Positions 55,323-64,000 of a DNA stretch of 64,000 nt are shown here, one piece after another (within the stretch, counting starts at the first letter, position 1; every line of letters starts with the position of its first letter). Source of the stretch: Methylocystis sp. KS32 (GTDB taxonomy: Bacteria > Pseudomonadota > Alphaproteobacteria > Rhizobiales > Beijerinckiaceae); the NCBI GenBank assembly GCA_002862095.1, contig PHSQ01000003.1:1-64000 (forward strand). The letters run 5' to 3'. The notes under the pieces were generated by a model. That model was given only the letters and a program-made list of their open reading frames with translations. It made no database searches and was not told where the DNA came from. Made by a program: the position numbers and the translations under genes.

Positions 55323-55440
55323 CTCTAGCGCTTTCCGACCAGACGGAAACGTCTGGTCGATTAAGAAATCGCTCCAGTTTCAAAAAGCTGGAGCAAAATC
55401 TAATCGAAAAACTCTATCAACTTTTTCGGATTTTGCTCTA
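55323..55440. repeat. Dispersed palindromic repeat, copy B (two hairpins)
   Basis: Part 1: CTCTAGCGCTTTCCGACCAG, with GACCAGACG and CGTCTGGTC as arms, ending AAGAAATCGCTCC. Part 2: AGCAAAATC (55392-55400) and GATTTTGCT (55429-55437) with inner AAAAA/TTTTT pairing. Its right end CTA provides the stop codon of the leftward gene at 55438. Part 2 with its T-rich arm could serve as a terminator for that gene. Confidence 0.8.
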
Positions 55441-56973
55441 GCGGGAAGGTTCCTCCGAGGGCTCCAATTGCGGGAACATGGAGACCCCGGTCGCCACCTC
55501 CCGGCTGGTGGGAAGCATCGATTTGTCCCAGCCGCCGCCGAGCGCCGCGATCAGATTGACGCTGGTCAGGAACAGATTTTGGCGCGTCAGCAGCGCCGCC
55601 TGCTCGGCGGCGAGCCGAGCGGCTTCCGCGACGACGACGCTCGTGAACGCCACCACGCCGGCGCGGTATTGATTGAGATAGACGGCGACGGCCTTGCGCG
55701 CCTCCACGACCGCCTTGTCCTGGACTCTCAGTTGATCGTTCAACATACGAATCCCCGCGAGCTGGTCGTCCACCTGCTGAAACGCCGTGAGCACGGTTTG
55801 GCGATAATTCGCGACGCTCTGCCAATAGGCCGCCTGAGCCGAGTCCACCTGCGCCGAACGCATCCCTCCATCGAACACCGTCTCCAGCGCGGAAGCCCCC
55901 AGCGTCCAGAATTCGTGAGCAGGATTTATCGGCAGGGGCGTCAGTCCAGTGTAGCCGAGCGAGGCGGATAAGGAGATATCTGGATAATAGGCCGCGACCG
56001 CGACGCCGATCAGGGCGTTCTGCTGCTGCATTTGTCGTTCAGCGGCCGCGATGTCGGGCCGGCGCTCCAGCAATCTGGACGGCAAAGAAACGGGAAAAGC
56101 CGGTATTTCCCCCACCAGGAACATCCGGTTCAACGTCACTTCGCTCGGCGGCTTGCCGATCAACATTGCAATGGCGTGCTGCAATTGGGATATCGTGACC
56201 CCAAGATTTATCGCCGCCGCCTCGGTGTCCAGAACTTGTGTTTCCGCCGCGGCTACATCGGCTTCGTTAACCGTCCCCGCGCGATATTGATTCCTTGTTA
56301 TGAGCAATGTCTTTTTATATTCGACCGCCGTTTTTTCGAGCAAGTCCTTCAGCGAATAGGCCGACCGCAGTTCGAAATAGGCCAAGGCGAGTTGCGCCTG
56401 CGCCGCCAGCCTGGCGTTGGCCAAATCCGCGGCGCCGACCTGCGCCCCCGCGACATTGCTCTCGATCTGTCTGCGGATTTTCCCCCAAACATCGAGATCC
56501 CAGGTCAGGTTCCCCTGAGTCGCATAGGTCGTCGTCACGACGCCGCCGCTCGAACTCGTCGTCCCCCCGTTGGTTGACAGGGCGGCCCCGGAATTGCCGG
56601 CCAGATTTTTGCCCGAATACTGGCGCACGACGTTGTAACCGGCCGTCACGGTGGGGAAAAGGCTGGCCTGCGCCTCGCGGATTAGCGTTCGCGCCTGCTC
56701 ATAGGCGGCGGCCGCGGCGGCGACCGTCTGGTTCGAAATTTCGACCTGTCTTTCTAACGAATCGAGCAGAGGGTCTTTGTAGACCGTCCACCAGTACCCC
56801 GAATCTACGCTGTCATGAGGCGTCGCGAGCTTCCACCCCTTTAGAGCCTTACCCTTAAGCTCCTTGTAGTTATCGGGAATAGGGGAGCTTGGGGGCGTAT
56901 AATCGGGACCAACGGAGCAACCGCCGAGGACCGCCGCCAGTGCAAACGGGGCGAACCGCCGACCCACCTTCAT
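55438..56973 (-). CDS. Outer-membrane efflux lipoprotein (NodT family) for the MdtABC-type pump
   Basis: A 511-residue outer-membrane factor with lipobox AVLGGCSVGPDYTPP (Cys near residue 19). OEP repeats: GYWWTVYKDPLLDSLERQVE, WDLDVWGKIRRQIESNVAGA, LLERRPDIAAAERQMQQQNA and LETVFDGGMRSAQVDSAQAA. An unusual Ser/Thr/Gly-rich loop (TNGGTTSSSGGVVTTT) lies in the first half. The ATG at 56973 is chosen; an in-frame TTG at 56985 is possible. It is divergent from the adaptor gene across about 510 bp that contain repeat copy C. Confidence 0.88.
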   Translation of the reverse strand: MKVGRRFAPFALAAVLGGCSVGPDYTPPSSPIPDNYKELKGKALKGWKLATPHDSVDSGYWWTVYKDPLLDSLERQVEISNQTVAAAAAAYEQARTLIREAQASLFPTVTAGYNVVRQYSGKNLAGNSGAALSTNGGTTSSSGGVVTTTYATQGNLTWDLDVWGKIRRQIESNVAGAQVGAADLANARLAAQAQLALAYFELRSAYSLKDLLEKTAVEYKKTLLITRNQYRAGTVNEADVAAAETQVLDTEAAAINLGVTISQLQHAIAMLIGKPPSEVTLNRMFLVGEIPAFPVSLPSRLLERRPDIAAAERQMQQQNALIGVAVAAYYPDISLSASLGYTGLTPLPINPAHEFWTLGASALETVFDGGMRSAQVDSAQAAYWQSVANYRQTVLTAFQQVDDQLAGIRMLNDQLRVQDKAVVEARKAVAVYLNQYRAGVVAFTSVVVAEAARLAAEQAALLTRQNLFLTSVNLIAALGGGWDKSMLPTSREVATGVSMFPQLEPSEEPSR

Positions 56974-57340
56974 TTTGGAGTCCAAATGCGATTCTCGGCA
57001 GGCCGAATGACCGATAGGACGGGTTTACCAAACGCCGCTCGCTCACCAATCATTTGCTCTTGCCGCCTTCATAGGTATTTCTCGCTCGCCCGTCCGGCTC
57101 ATAGTCTCAGGGAGTTCCCGGCACAATAACAAGCATAGCCCAAGTCGAGGTCATTTTTCCGAAATCCAGAAAATTTTCATGTTGAAATAAATCAAGGCGG
57201 CTTGCCGAAGCGCCTCGAAACCTATCAAGAAAGCCGTGGCTATCGGGCTGATTCCTCTTGCGGAATCGTGGCTGTTGCGTTCATTCTGCCGCCCGTTGCG
57301 GAAGGAAGTCCCTACAGGAGAGTCACGACTTCCCGATCCT

Positions 57341-57460
57341 ATCGCGGTTTCTTATCGACCAGACGGAATCGTCTGGTCGATAAGAAACTGCTCAAGATTG
57401 AAAAAGCTGGAGCAAAATCTACTCGAAAAAATCTATCAACTTTTTTGGGATTTTGCTCTG
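57341..57460. repeat. Dispersed palindromic repeat, copy C (19-bp perfect hairpin)
   Basis: GTTTCTTATCGACCAGACG (57347-57365) and CGTCTGGTCGATAAGAAAC (57370-57388) form a perfect 19-bp stem with a GAAT loop. A second hairpin AGCAAAATC (57411-57419)/GATTTTGCT (57449-57457) follows. It ends about 25 bp before the adaptor start, so it would lie in that gene's leader RNA if the promoter is further upstream. Confidence 0.85.
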
Positions 57461-57484
57461 GCGAATGGCGCCAAGGTCGAAACA

Positions 57485-58738
57485 ATGGAGGCCGATATTT
57501 CGAACCCCGCGCAGTCGCCGATGAAATATTTTTCTCCGAAAGGAAGACATTTCCGCATCGTTCTTGGCGTCGCCAGCATAATCATTATCATGGGCGCGGT
57601 CTATTTTTTCTCCCGCAATTTCATTTTGTCCGAGCCGGGGAACAAATCGCGCCGAGCCGCCGTCCAATCGGTGAAAGTCGCAACCGCGCGGCGTGGGGAC
57701 ATAAGGGTTTTCGTCGAGGGCCTTGGCGCCGTCACCCCCATCGCGACGGTGAGCGTCGTGACGCAAATCAGCGGCCTGCTGACCGAGGTGGCGTTTCGCG
57801 AGGGCCAGCTCGTCAAGAAAGGCGATTTTCTGGCTCAGATCGACCCGCGCCCCTATGAGGTGTTGCAGGCGCAATACGAAGGACAATTGCTGCGCGATCA
57901 GGGGCTGCTCGATCAGGCCAAAATCGATTTGGCGCGCTATCAGACCCTGCTCAAACAAAATTCTATCGCCCGCCAAACCGAAGAGGACCAAGTATATCTC
58001 GTCAAGCAGTACGAGGGCGCCGTGAAAACGGACCGCGCGCTGATCGACGCCCAGAAGCTCAATCTCATTTACGCCCACATCATTTCGCCCGTAGAGGGGC
58101 GCATGGGCCTGAGACTGGTGGACGCGGGAAATTACGTGCAAGTCGGCGGATCGAACAACACGATTGCGGTGATCACTCAGCTACAGCCAATAACCGTGAT
58201 TTTCCCGGTGCCTGAGGACGATCTCCCGGAGATCATGCCGCAGGTCAACGCCGGAGCGCAGATGAAAGTCGAGATATTCGACCGCGCAAATATCACGAAG
58301 CTCGCGGTCGGCGATCTAATGACGGCCGACAATGAGATCGACACAACCACCGGCATGGTGAAACTGCGGGCGCTCTTCGACAACCAGGACAACAAGCTCT
58401 TCCCCAATCAGTTCGTCAACGCCCACCTTCTGATCAGAACGCTCCACGACGCCATCGTCGTTCCGACCTCGGCGGTCCAGCGCGGCGCTCCGGGCGCTTA
58501 CGCCTATGTCGTCAACGCCGATAACAAGGTGAGCGTCCACCCGCTCTCCCTCGGACCAACGGAAGGCGAAATGGCAGCGGTGGAATCGGGCCTTTCGGCC
58601 GGCGATCGCGTCGTGATCGACGGCGCGGACCAACTGCGCGAAGGCTCGGTCGTCGCAATTCCCGACGCCGCCAAACCTGGCGGAGGAGGCGGCGACCCAG
58701 TTAATGAAACGCCTCGGCCCAAACCCACGACGAAATAA
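57485..58738 (+). CDS. mdtA: MdtA-type RND periplasmic adaptor
   Basis: A 417-residue membrane fusion protein. The N-terminal anchor is IVLGVASIIIIMGAVYFF. VKVATARRGDIRVFVEGLGA and GQLVKKGDFLAQIDPRPYEV start the lipoyl/barrel-sandwich domain, and IISPVEGRMGLRLVDAGNYV ends it. IDTTTGMVKLRALFDNQDNK is the beta-barrel region, and VVPTSAVQRGAPGAYAYVVN is the membrane-proximal part. These match MdtA and related HAE-1 adaptors. The ATG at 57485 has AAGG eight bases upstream; the open frame continues further 5' only because it crosses the repeat. Two permease genes follow in the same direction. Confidence 0.9.
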   Translation: MEADISNPAQSPMKYFSPKGRHFRIVLGVASIIIIMGAVYFFSRNFILSEPGNKSRRAAVQSVKVATARRGDIRVFVEGLGAVTPIATVSVVTQISGLLTEVAFREGQLVKKGDFLAQIDPRPYEVLQAQYEGQLLRDQGLLDQAKIDLARYQTLLKQNSIARQTEEDQVYLVKQYEGAVKTDRALIDAQKLNLIYAHIISPVEGRMGLRLVDAGNYVQVGGSNNTIAVITQLQPITVIFPVPEDDLPEIMPQVNAGAQMKVEIFDRANITKLAVGDLMTADNEIDTTTGMVKLRALFDNQDNKLFPNQFVNAHLLIRTLHDAIVVPTSAVQRGAPGAYAYVVNADNKVSVHPLSLGPTEGEMAAVESGLSAGDRVVIDGADQLREGSVVAIPDAAKPGGGGGDPVNETPRPKPTTK

Positions 58739-58796
58739 AATAGAAAAACCGCGCTGCCGCGACGATGACGCCCCGCGCCTTGAGAGATGAGAGTCG

Positions 58797-61700
58797 ATGA
58801 ACGTATCGGAACCCTTCATCAAGCGACCGGTCGCGACGACGCTTCTGATGTTGGCGATTCTTCTGACCGGCCTCGTTTCATATGGCCAGCTTCCGCTCGC
58901 GACCCTGCCTGAAGTCGATTATCCCACCATTCAGGTGCAAACCTTCTATCCCGGCGCGAGTCCGGAAGTCATGACTTCTTCCGTCACCGCGCCGCTTGAA
59001 GTCCAGCTCGGTCAACAGCCTGGATTGAATCAGATGATTTCGGCGAGCTCCGCGGGCGCGTCCATCATCACACTTCAATTCAGCCTCGCTCTTTCCCTCG
59101 ATGTCGCCGAACAGGAAGTTCAGGCCGCGATCAACGCCGCCAATAATCTTCTGCCGGCGGACCTGCCCACTCCGCCAATCTATTCGAAGGTCAATCCTGC
59201 CGACGCGCCGATTCTGACCTTGGCCGTCACGTCAAAAACCCTATCGTTGTTGCAACTAGAGGATCTCAGCGAAACCAGGATCGCGCAAAAAATCTCGCAA
59301 CAGCCTGGCGTCGGGCAAGTGACGGTCGGCGGCGGAAACAGGCCAGCCGTTCGCGTGCAGCTTAATCCCGCGGCGCTGGCCGCCTATGGTCTGAACATCG
59401 ACGATATCCGAACCGTTCTCAACAGCTCCAACGTTAATATACCGAAGGGAAATTTCGACGGTCCCCAACAGGCCTCCACCATCAACGCCAACGACCAGCT
59501 CACCGGCGCCAGTCAGTACGGGGAATTGCTGGTGGCCTACCGTAATGGAAACCCGGTCAGGCTCTCGGATGTCGCCACCGTCGTCCAGGGGCCAGAGAAT
59601 GCGAAACTCGCCGCTTGGTCCAACGAAACGCCGGCGATCATTCTCAACGTGCGCCGGCAACCCGGCGCCAATGTGATTCAGGTTGTCGAATCCATCAAGG
59701 CTCTTTTGCCGCAGATTCGCTCAGGTCTTCCCTCCGCGGTCAATCTGGATGTCATCAGCGACCGTACGACCACAATACGCGCATCGGTCGAGGACGTCGA
59801 ATTCGAACTCGTTCTCGCCATCGTTCTCGTCGTCCTGGTCATCTTCGCGTTCCTGCGGACATTCGCCGCCACGCTTATTCCCAGCCTTTCGGCGCCCCTC
59901 TCCCTGATAGGTTGCCTCGGCGTGATGTATCTGCTGCATTTTAGCCTCGACAATCTTTCTTTAATGGCGCTGACGATCTCGACCGGCTTTGTCGTCGATG
60001 ACGCCATCGTGATGATCGAGAATATCGCGCGCTTCGTGGAGAACGGCATGGAGCCGATGCCCGCGGCGCTCGAGGGCGCCGGGCAGATTGGCTTCACTAT
60101 TATTTCTCTGACTATATCGCTGATCGCCGTTTTGATCCCCCTGCTCTTCATGAAGGAAGTAGTCGGGCGCCTCTTTCACGAATTCGCCATCACTCTCGCA
60201 GCCACCATCATCATATCGGCGCTGGTCTCGCTGACCCTTGTTCCCATGCTCTGCGCGAGACTCATCCACCATCGTCCGGAGTCCGAACGAGGACGCTACG
60301 ACCTGGCCGCGGATCGCGCCTTTAAATGGATCATCGCGCAATACGCCAAGGGGCTCGATCTCGTGCTGGATCGTCAGCCTCTCACGCTCTTGGTCGCGCT
60401 GGCGACCATGGCGCTCACGGTCTTGCTTTATGTCGTCATTCCCAAGGGCTTCTTCCCCGTTCAAGACGTCGGCATGATCCAGGCGATTTCCGTTGGCCCG
60501 CAACAAGCCTCTTTCGCTCAAATGACGCGGCTCCAGCAAGATCTCGCCAAAGCCATACTCAAGGATGCGGACGTCGAGGGCTTGAGTTCCTTCATCGGCA
60601 TCGACGGCGTCAATCCAACCCTGAATTCGGGCAGATTTCTTATCTCGCTAAAGCCCTTCGACCAACGCAAGCTGACGGCGGCCCAAATAATCCACAGGTT
60701 GCAAAAGGAAGTTTCAGCGGTCTCAGGCGTTACGCTTTTCATGCAGCCCGTGCAGGATCTCACGATCGACGCAAGCGTAACGCGCGCGCAATACAAGTTT
60801 GTCCTCGAAAATCCACGCACCAATGAATTTGAGAGATGGGTTCCGAAATTTGTGCAACGATTGAGCGAGGCGCCGGAGTTGGCGGATGTCGCGAGCGACT
60901 TGCAGCTACGCGGTCTTGCTGTCGATTTGACGATTGACAGAGCGACCGCCGGGCGTTTTGGCATTACGCCCGCCACCGTCGACAACGCGCTATACGATTC
61001 CTTCGGTCAGCGGATCATCTCCACAATATACACCCAGTCGAACCAATATCGCGTTATTCTCGAAGCAGCTCCCGATTTACAAAGCCGGCTCGACAGCCTG
61101 GATTCGATTTATCTTCCATCGTCCACTTCCACGAGCAATGGTCAGACGCCGCTCTCGGCCATTGTCCGCGTAAGGCAACGCTCCGCGCCCCTGCTCATTT
61201 CCCACTATGGCCAGTTCCCCGCGACCACGATTTCGTTCAATCTCGCCCCCGGCTCGTCGCTCGGCGCCGCGGTGAACGCGATCGAGCAGGCGACCAAGGA
61301 AATTAAACTGCCACCAAGCTTCATCATGGCCGATCAGGGGGCGCTGGCGGCGTTCCGTTCCTCTCTATCCAACCAATTGCTGCTCATTTTGGCCGCCGTC
61401 GCGGCGATGTATATCGTCCTGGGCGTTCTCTACGAGAGCTACGTCCATCCCGTCACCATCCTCTCCACGCTCCCTTCCGCAAGCGTCGGCGCTTTATTGA
61501 TTTTGCTGATTTTTGGATATGAATTGGACATTATCGCGGTCATCGCCATCATTCTCCTGATCGGCATCGTAAAGAAAAACGCCATCATGATGATCGACTT
61601 CGCGCTTGATGCGGAGAGGCGCGAGGGCAGATCGCCGCGCGACGCCATTTATCAGGCCTGCCTTCTGCGCTTTCGGCCGATTCTGATGACCACTATGGCT

Positions 61701-61913
61701 GCAATACTAGGAGCCTTGCCGCTCATGCTCGGCTGGGGCGCGGGTTCGGAACTGCGGCGTCCTCTCGGCTACGCCATCGTCGGCGGCTTGATCGTTAGCC
61801 AGGTTTTGACCCTGTTCACGACGCCGGTCATCTATCTCTATTTCGATCGCCTGGCTCGAAGAATAAAGCAAGGACGTCCGCCCGCCGACAGCGCGACCGG
61901 GGTCTCTGCATGA
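58797..61913 (+). CDS. mdtB: MdtB-type HAE-1 RND drug efflux permease
   Basis: A 1038-residue RND pump. It begins [20 protein letters not shown], with [20 protein letters not shown], typical of the MdtB/MdtC subgroup. The proton-relay motif in helix 4 is [20 protein letters not shown] with the paired Asp residues of HAE-1 pumps. The C-terminal half has [20 protein letters not shown] with the conserved Lys, and [17 protein letters not shown]. Its stop overlaps the start of a second RND gene (ATGA), so two different permeases are made together, as in MdtBC heterotrimers. It exports amphipathic compounds such as bile-salt-like molecules or novobiocin in relatives. Confidence 0.93.
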   Translation: MNVSEPFIKRPVATTLLMLAILLTGLVSYGQLPLATLPEVDYPTIQVQTFYPGASPEVMTSSVTAPLEVQLGQQPGLNQMISASSAGASIITLQFSLALSLDVAEQEVQAAINAANNLLPADLPTPPIYSKVNPADAPILTLAVTSKTLSLLQLEDLSETRIAQKISQQPGVGQVTVGGGNRPAVRVQLNPAALAAYGLNIDDIRTVLNSSNVNIPKGNFDGPQQASTINANDQLTGASQYGELLVAYRNGNPVRLSDVATVVQGPENAKLAAWSNETPAIILNVRRQPGANVIQVVESIKALLPQIRSGLPSAVNLDVISDRTTTIRASVEDVEFELVLAIVLVVLVIFAFLRTFAATLIPSLSAPLSLIGCLGVMYLLHFSLDNLSLMALTISTGFVVDDAIVMIENIARFVENGMEPMPAALEGAGQIGFTIISLTISLIAVLIPLLFMKEVVGRLFHEFAITLAATIIISALVSLTLVPMLCARLIHHRPESERGRYDLAADRAFKWIIAQYAKGLDLVLDRQPLTLLVALATMALTVLLYVVIPKGFFPVQDVGMIQAISVGPQQASFAQMTRLQQDLAKAILKDADVEGLSSFIGIDGVNPTLNSGRFLISLKPFDQRKLTAAQIIHRLQKEVSAVSGVTLFMQPVQDLTIDASVTRAQYKFVLENPRTNEFERWVPKFVQRLSEAPELADVASDLQLRGLAVDLTIDRATAGRFGITPATVDNALYDSFGQRIISTIYTQSNQYRVILEAAPDLQSRLDSLDSIYLPSSTSTSNGQTPLSAIVRVRQRSAPLLISHYGQFPATTISFNLAPGSSLGAAVNAIEQATKEIKLPPSFIMADQGALAAFRSSLSNQLLLILAAVAAMYIVLGVLYESYVHPVTILSTLPSASVGALLILLIFGYELDIIAVIAIILLIGIVKKNAIMMIDFALDAERREGRSPRDAIYQACLLRFRPILMTTMAAILGALPLMLGWGAGSELRRPLGYAIVGGLIVSQVLTLFTTPVIYLYFDRLARRIKQGRPPADSATGVSA

Positions 61914-64000
61914 ACATCTCCGCTCCCTTCATCGCACGGCCGGTAGCGACGACGCTTCTCACGATCGGGATCGCTCTCGGCGGCGCTCTGGCCTTCTTCG
62001 AACTTCCAGTCGCGCCAGTGCCCCAGGTCGATATTCCGACCGTCACCGTGTTGGCGCAACTCCCCGGCGCCAGTCCGGAGACGGTGGCCAACAGCGTGGC
62101 GAGCCCATTGGAACGACACCTCGGGCAAATCGCCGACGTAACGGAAATGACTTCCTCCAGCAGCTTGGGCCTTACGCGCATCACGCTGCAATTTGGCCTC
62201 GATCGCGATATCGACGGCGCCGCGCGAGACGTCGAGGCGGGAATAAACGCCGCGCGCGCCGACCTCCCGACCAATCTTCGAACGAATCCCACTTATCGGA
62301 AGGTCAACCCGGCCGACGCGCCGATCATGATATTGGCGCTTACGTCCAAAACCCTGACGCGCGGCCAGATGTACGACGCCGCCAGCAATGTTCTCCTGCA
62401 GCGCCTTTCGCAATTGGAGGGCGTCGGCCAGGTCATCATCGGCGGCGCCACTCTCCCCGCGGTTCGCGTCGAGCTCGATCTCGAAGCTCTCAACAAATTC
62501 GGCATTGGCTTTGAAGACGTTCGCGCCGCGCTCGCCTCGGCGAACGCCAACAGTCCAAAGGGCGCAATCGAGGAAGGCGACAATCATTTTCAAATCTATG
62601 ACAACGACCAGGCTTCGCACGCGGCGGACTACGCCCCATTGGTGATCGCCTATCGCAACGGAAACGCAGTGCGCCTCTCGGACGTGGCGGAAGTCAAAGA
62701 TTCGGTCGAGGACTTGCGCAACGCCGGCTTTCTGGACGAGGCGCCGTCGGTCGTCGTCATTCCCTTCACGCAGCCGGGCGCCAACATCATCGAAACCGTC
62801 AACCGGCTAAAGGAAGAGCTGCCGCGACTGGAAGCGGCCATGCCAGGCGATATCAACGTCAAGATCGCGGGCGACAAATCGCTGACGATACGAGCGTCGC
62901 TCGAAGACACAGAGGCCACCCTGATCATCGCCGTCATTCTCGTCGTGCTCGTGGTCTATTTTTTCCTCCGCGACATACGCGCGACGATTATCCCAAGCAT
63001 CGCGGTTCCAGTCTCGATTGTCGGCACTTTCGCCATCATGTATCTCGCCGGCTTCACGCTGGACATTTTGTCCCTGATGGCGCTGACGATCGCCACTGGC
63101 TTTGTTGTCGACGACGCGGTGGTCGTGGTCGAAAACATTTCCCGCCACCTCGAAACCGGCATGTCACACAGCGAGGCGGCGCTGCGCGGAGCCAGGGAAG
63201 TCGGATTCACCGTGCTTTCGATAAGCCTTTCGCTGGTCGCGGTCTTCACCCCGATCCTCTTCATGGGCGGCGTGGCTGGCAGATTTTTCCGTGAATTCGC
63301 CTTGACGCTTTCGATAGCCATTTTTATCTCCCTGGTGATTTCGCTGACGACCACGCCGATGCTCTGCGCCCTGCTCCTGCGCACGAAATCCGGCGAGGAG
63401 GCGCAAAAGCCCGCGCGGCGGACTTTTTTCGACCGTCTGCTCGGAGGTTACGAACGCAGCCTCATATGGGCTCTGCGCCATCGGCTGCTTGTGTTGCTTA
63501 TATTGGCCGCGACAATCGCCTTGAACGTCGAATTGTTTCGAATCGTGCCGAAGGGATTTTTCCCTCAGCAGGACACCGGGCGCCTCGTCGGCGTCCTGCG
63601 CGGGGATCAAAGCGTTTCATTCCAGGCGATGAGCCAAAAGCTCACTCAGATGATCGCCATCGTCCGCAAGGACCCAGCGATTGACAACGTCATAGGTTTC
63701 ACTGGAGCCGGAAGCGGCGGCGGCGCCGCCGTCAACACCGCCTCGATCTATGTCAATCTCAAGCCTCTCAGGGAACGTACGGGCAGCGCCGACGAGGTGA
63801 TCGCTCGGCTCCGCCCCGCGCTCGCGCAAATTCCCGGCGGGCAGGTTTTTCTCAGCGCCATTCAGGATTTCCGCGTCGGCGCGAGACAATCGAACGCTGA
63901 ATATCAATACACTTTGCTGGGCGACGACGCCGATCTTTATTCGTGGACGCCGAAACTCGTCGACGCCTTGAGCAAGGGACGAGTGCTGCGGGATGTAAGT
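61910..64000 (+). CDS. mdtC: MdtC-type HAE-1 RND permease (cut by window end)
   Basis: 697 codons are visible from ATG at 61910, which overlaps the preceding stop codon; the frame is open to the window edge. It starts [20 protein letters not shown], with [20 protein letters not shown], and has the helix-4 proton-relay motif [20 protein letters not shown]. The second periplasmic domain has begun ([20 protein letters not shown]). About a third of the protein should lie beyond position 64000. It is the partner permease of the upstream gene. Confidence 0.93.
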   Translation, partial: MNISAPFIARPVATTLLTIGIALGGALAFFELPVAPVPQVDIPTVTVLAQLPGASPETVANSVASPLERHLGQIADVTEMTSSSSLGLTRITLQFGLDRDIDGAARDVEAGINAARADLPTNLRTNPTYRKVNPADAPIMILALTSKTLTRGQMYDAASNVLLQRLSQLEGVGQVIIGGATLPAVRVELDLEALNKFGIGFEDVRAALASANANSPKGAIEEGDNHFQIYDNDQASHAADYAPLVIAYRNGNAVRLSDVAEVKDSVEDLRNAGFLDEAPSVVVIPFTQPGANIIETVNRLKEELPRLEAAMPGDINVKIAGDKSLTIRASLEDTEATLIIAVILVVLVVYFFLRDIRATIIPSIAVPVSIVGTFAIMYLAGFTLDILSLMALTIATGFVVDDAVVVVENISRHLETGMSHSEAALRGAREVGFTVLSISLSLVAVFTPILFMGGVAGRFFREFALTLSIAIFISLVISLTTTPMLCALLLRTKSGEEAQKPARRTFFDRLLGGYERSLIWALRHRLLVLLILAATIALNVELFRIVPKGFFPQQDTGRLVGVLRGDQSVSFQAMSQKLTQMIAIVRKDPAIDNVIGFTGAGSGGGAAVNTASIYVNLKPLRERTGSADEVIARLRPALAQIPGGQVFLSAIQDFRVGARQSNAEYQYTLLGDDADLYSWTPKLVDALSKGRVLRDVS

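Overview
The window reads as a chromosomal stretch of a GC-rich alphaproteobacterium, probably Hyphomicrobiales. The reductase next to hcp resembles MmoC, the sMMO reductase of methanotrophs, so a Methylocystis/Methylosinus-type host is possible but not proven. No tRNA, rRNA or CRISPR array was seen.

Layout. 1-3 kb: a tandem palindromic repeat, an Old Yellow Enzyme flavin reductase and a convergent poly-gamma-glutamate hydrolase-type gene. 3-12 kb: a large exported RHS/YD-repeat protein with an N-terminal C39-like peptidase domain, then two tandem paralogous secreted proteins of about 600 residues. 12-15.5 kb: surface polysaccharide genes (a broken GT2 glycosyltransferase, a Wzx-like flippase, a UDP-glucuronate decarboxylase). 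15.9-20.4 kb: a three-gene EmrAB-type efflux operon with its own outer-membrane factor. 20.8-22.8 kb: a cation/proton antiporter, a universal stress protein and a small Tyr/Pro-rich secreted protein. 23-26.3 kb: transposase debris, including two IS1380-type remnants fused head to head, one of which truncates a FAD oxidoreductase gene. 26.3-30.3 kb: folE, an MmoC-like reductase, hcp and nsrR, a nitrosative-stress module with matching candidate operators before hcp and nsrR. 30.5-39.4 kb: an accessory island with a PPP-type phosphatase, small unknown genes, a DUF262/HNH GmrSD-like nuclease, a two-domain AAA+ ATPase, a divergent WYL regulator and a fragment of a second copy of the ATPase.

39.6-48.5 kb is a nested insertion-sequence graveyard. 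Two different IS110/IS1111-type elements sit inside one IS256-type transposase gene, and removing both restores a 419-codon frame. That IS256 element sits, with a 9-bp target duplication, inside an IS5-like transposase gene, which is cut in turn by an intact IS630. Next to it are the remains of a SIR2-type gene pair (possible defence), an intact IS3, a broken second IS630-type gene and a 43-codon stump of a P1-family peptidase.

48.5-64 kb holds two RND efflux systems: a CzcA/CusA-type metal pump with adaptor and divergent outer-membrane factor, and an MdtABC-type drug pump (adaptor plus two overlapping permeases, the second running off the window) with a divergent outer-membrane factor. A dispersed palindromic repeat lies at gene borders here and supplies the stop codon of two genes.

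The most novel-looking items are the WYL/AAA/DUF262 cassette, the two candidate guide-RNA regions in the nested IS1111-type elements, the Hcp/MmoC-like pairing and the C39-RHS protein with its tandem secreted neighbours.
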